A DNA stretch of 6,929 nt from JACQCF01 sp043742785. GTDB lineage: Bacteria > Omnitrophota > Gorgyraeia > Zapsychrales > Fredricksoniimonadaceae. The translations under genes and the position numbers were made by a program. The notes under the pieces are model-generated. The model saw only the letters and a list, made by a program, of their open reading frames with translations. It was not told the DNA's origin and made no database searches. Shown here one piece after another: positions 5,327 through 6,929 of the stretch; the first letter of the stretch is position 1; each line of letters opens with the position of its first letter. Where the stretch lies: assembly GCA_043742785.1 (NCBI GenBank), contig JAYTXU010000003.1:1-6929 (forward strand), written 5' to 3'.

Positions 5327-6580
5327 TCAAATTCGTATAGTGCTTGCAATTGATTTTGCTTGATTAATACAATCGTTAAAGGAAATGCCTTCTAGGTAGT
5401 TTGCACATAAATGAATATGAGGTGTTTTTTTAAGTTCTTCGCTAATGTTTTGACGCAACGATGGATAATTAAGTTCATATTGTGGAATACCCTTAGGCCA
5501 TATTTTAACAAAGGTTTCTAAAGGATTAGCATTAAGTCCATAGGTAGTGTTAATTTCTTTAATTGCTTTGGCAATGATTTCTTCCTGACTTTCATGGGCC
5601 ACTGATGGATGATGCATCCCTCCTAACATAACACGAATCATCGTTTGATCCTCTCCTCCCCGCTTGGTATAAACATTACTTTCTAAAAGAACACCTAAAA
5701 CATCTTTGTTTTCTTTTGAAGGAATTAAATAGCCAAAACCATCGGGTTGCTGTTTAAAGGAGTTTCTATTAAACAGTAAACCCGTCACAGCTACAGGGGC
5801 GTAAGGAATTTGTTCTAAAAGGACAGCTAAAGAAGGATTGACCCCTTGAATAATTCTGCTGGTAACATGCGCTGGTGTGCAGACAATGATGGCATCAGCT
5901 TTAATATTATCTAAAGAAACGATTTCTGTTTTAGTTTGGATATGCACCTGGTAACGCGTGGAGAGACTTTCAATAAGTTGTCCCATCCCCTTTTGAAAAG
6001 AAAACATACATTTTTTAATTCTTTTAGGCTTTTTAGCTTTAGATCCTAATGTAGGAAAAACTGAAGCCATATGCAGACGTTTAATATTCCCAGCGTAAAT
6101 GCCCGTAATAAAAGGATCGGCAAGATATTCTGCTATGTTAGAATTAAAACGTTGAGCTACATAATCATAAATAGTTTGATTGGTTGAAACATTTCTTTTG
6201 AATATTCCTTTGATCAAAGACCACTTATCTTGATAAGACAATAATGAAGATCTAATAAATCGTATCGGTTTAACAGGTAATGGATGTAATTGTCCTTTGA
6301 GTTGAATATAACGGCGTTTAGCTTTTGAATCAGCCTTTATGAGCTGATCGCTAAGGTCTAATTCTTCAATCAATTGGATCGTTGAAGGTTGATTATTTAA
6401 GAACCCATTAGGACCTGTCTCAAATAAACAGTTATTCGTGGTGATTGTATGAATAGTTCCGCCAACGGTTGCTTCACGTTCTAGAAGTGTGATATCCACT
6501 GTGTCTGCAAAACGTTGTTTTAAATAATGCAGAAGTGTCAGACCTGAAATACCCCCACCAATAATGACGATACGTTTCAT
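5327..6580 (-). CDS. hemG: protoporphyrinogen oxidase, FAD-dependent (HemG/HemY type)
   Basis: Flavoprotein that oxidises protoporphyrinogen IX to protoporphyrin IX, the next-to-last step of heme synthesis, usually at the inner membrane face. In some bacteria the same fold acts on coproporphyrinogen III instead. The protein has 417 residues, somewhat short against the usual 440-480. The N-terminus holds the dinucleotide-binding GGGISGL (8-14) and LLERE with a following GG (32-41), then FETGPNGFLNN (53-63), the substrate-loop region LADPFITGIYAGN (about 153-165), and the C-terminal FAD signature CANYLEGISFNDCI (about 393-406). ATG at 6580 is the only start that keeps the FAD motif at the very N-terminus. 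A purine-rich AGGGG lies 12 bases upstream, a little far. No other heme gene is in view. No terminator hairpin follows the TGA stop, so read-through into PilZ is possible. Confidence 0.94.
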   Translation of the reverse strand: MKRIVIIGGGISGLTLLHYLKQRFADTVDITLLEREATVGGTIHTITTNNCLFETGPNGFLNNQPSTIQLIEELDLSDQLIKADSKAKRRYIQLKGQLHPLPVKPIRFIRSSLLSYQDKWSLIKGIFKRNVSTNQTIYDYVAQRFNSNIAEYLADPFITGIYAGNIKRLHMASVFPTLGSKAKKPKRIKKCMFSFQKGMGQLIESLSTRYQVHIQTKTEIVSLDNIKADAIIVCTPAHVTSRIIQGVNPSLAVLLEQIPYAPVAVTGLLFNRNSFKQQPDGFGYLIPSKENKDVLGVLLESNVYTKRGGEDQTMIRVMLGGMHHPSVAHESQEEIIAKAIKEINTTYGLNANPLETFVKIWPKGIPQYELNYPSLRQNISEELKKTPHIHLCANYLEGISFNDCINQAKSIASTIRI

Positions 6581-6648
6581 TTTAGTTAAGAACCCCTTTT
6601 ATTGAAAACTTCCCTAAATCAAAAAAATCTTAATGAATTGTGATTAAT

Positions 6649-6676
6649 ATTATCATCGATTTTTAAAATGTATCAA
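6649..6676 (-). promoter_or_regulatory. candidate sigma70-type promoter for hemG
   Basis: On the minus strand TTGATA (6671-6676, five of six matches to TTGACA) and GATAAT (6649-6654, five of six to TATAAT) are separated by 16 bases. Transcription would begin near 6642, leaving about 60 bases of leader before the hemG ATG. The leader holds a run of seven T but no stem, so no attenuator is proposed. Confidence 0.5.
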
Positions 6677-6682
6677 AGCTAT

Positions 6683-6747
6683 TTATTTTGGATTAATTTC
6701 CACTTGTGTGGCATTCTGAGCAGTTGCATCGTCGGTGAGGTTAGTTC
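6683..6747 (-). pseudogene. possible 3' tail of a gene cut by the insertion sequence
   Basis: Reading the minus strand from the proposed IS edge, an open frame of about 20 codons ends at TAA (6683-6685) and gives TNLTDDATAQNATQVEINPK. The composition looks like the hydrophilic C-terminus of a real protein, and the stop lies just before the hemG promoter, as expected for an upstream co-directional gene. The fragment is too short to identify, and a 20-codon open frame can occur by chance. I offer it as a likely casualty of the insertion rather than a certain gene. Confidence 0.3.
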
Positions 6748-6760
6748 TGTCCTTCCTGAC

Positions 6761-6797
6761 ACATCGGTAACAGATTATACCGGAGACATGGGTAACA
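6761..6797 (+). repeat. paired 12-base direct repeats in the IS end
   Basis: ACATCGGTAACA (6761-6772) and ACATGGGTAACA (6786-6797) differ at one base and start 25 bases apart. Tandem copies of such a GGTAACA motif inside an IS end are probably transposase binding sites. They may also act on the transposase promoter, whose possible -10 box follows seven bases later. Confidence 0.55.
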
Positions 6798-6803
6798 CTT
6801 CAA

Positions 6804-6809
6804 TATAAT
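6804..6809 (+). promoter_or_regulatory. possible -10 box for the transposase
   Basis: A perfect TATAAT sits 24 bases before the transposase ATG. No convincing -35 box lies 16-18 bases upstream; that position falls on CGGAGA, next to the second direct repeat. It may be a weak promoter or one that depends on the repeats. Confidence 0.3.
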
Positions 6810-6833
6810 AATGGCATAAAAAGAGGTACTCCT

Positions 6834-6929
6834 ATGCCATGGAAAGAGAGTGTTATCATGGATGAAAAAATGAAGTTCATTGGAAGATTATTACAAGGTG
6901 AAAAGATGGCTGAAATATGTCGTGAGTTT
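6834..6929 (+). CDS. IS481-family-like transposase, N-terminal 32 residues
   Basis: The frame from ATG 6834 runs open to the window edge: MPWKESVIMDEKMKFIGRLL followed by QGEKMAEICREF. The MPWKE start, the MDE(R/K)M-x-F-I stretch and the (M)AE(I/L)CR-x-(F/Y) helix match the opening of IS481-type transposases (DDE family), where this part is the first helix-turn-helix that binds the element's ends. AGAGG seven bases before the ATG is a good ribosome site. The catalytic core lies outside the window, so intactness is unknown. It reads away from hemG. Confidence 0.8.
   Translation, partial: MPWKESVIMDEKMKFIGRLLQGEKMAEICREF

Larger units (their letters stand above)
6748..6929 (+). mobile_element. 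left end of an IS481-like insertion sequence (cut by window edge)
   Basis: The right edge enters an insertion sequence: a transposase start is preceded by about 85 bases of terminal DNA with repeated motifs. The outer end is placed at TGT (6748-6750) because many IS481-type elements begin with TG(T), because coding-like sequence of other origin stops about there, and because the repeats lie just inside. An edge at TGAC (6757) is also possible. The other end, the target duplication and the length are outside the window. Confidence 0.6.

Noticed and set aside
6581..6640. Heme-responsive riboswitch or attenuator in the hemG leader
   Set aside because: No stable paired stems were seen in the leader; there is only a poly-T run and loose AT-rich sequence.

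Overview
This is a 6.9 kb window of AT-rich bacterial DNA. Almost every gene reads on the minus strand. The exception is a mobile element entering at the right edge on the plus strand. The gene set suggests a Gram-negative bacterium that makes menaquinone by the classical MenB route and heme through an FAD-type HemG/HemY oxidase, and that has at least one PilZ-type protein. The lineage cannot be fixed from this window alone.

Layout from right to left, in the direction of transcription. At 6748-6929 lies the left end and transposase N-terminus of an insertion sequence resembling the IS481 family. Just outside it is a possible 20-codon tail of a gene the element may have cut. Next is hemG (5327-6580), with its own likely promoter. 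A 144-base gap (5183-5326) holds a candidate promoter and operator-like repeats. After it comes a tightly packed run of eight genes: a PilZ-domain protein (4862-5182), a large membrane protein fused to a spermidine-synthase-like methyltransferase fold (2819-4831, TTG start), an unrecognised helical protein (2386-2811), xseA (1079-2383), xseB (845-1069), a small membrane protein with an L7/L12-C-terminal-like motif (582-842), a HIT-family hydrolase (220-525) and menB (1-218, cut by the left edge). Within this run the gaps are 1-9 bases, except 30 bases before the fused gene and about 56 bases before the HIT gene. It therefore looks like one transcription unit.

The operon mixes unrelated household tasks: DNA repair (exonuclease VII), nucleotide hydrolysis, quinone synthesis, a membrane methyltransferase-like protein and a c-di-GMP-type adaptor. 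No dedicated defence or biosynthetic system is evident. The points most worth a second look are: Asn in place of a catalytic Asp in XseA; an eight-G tract inside the fused membrane gene that could permit slippage; the conserved-looking small L7/L12-like membrane protein; the altered PilZ motif; and the IS junction.
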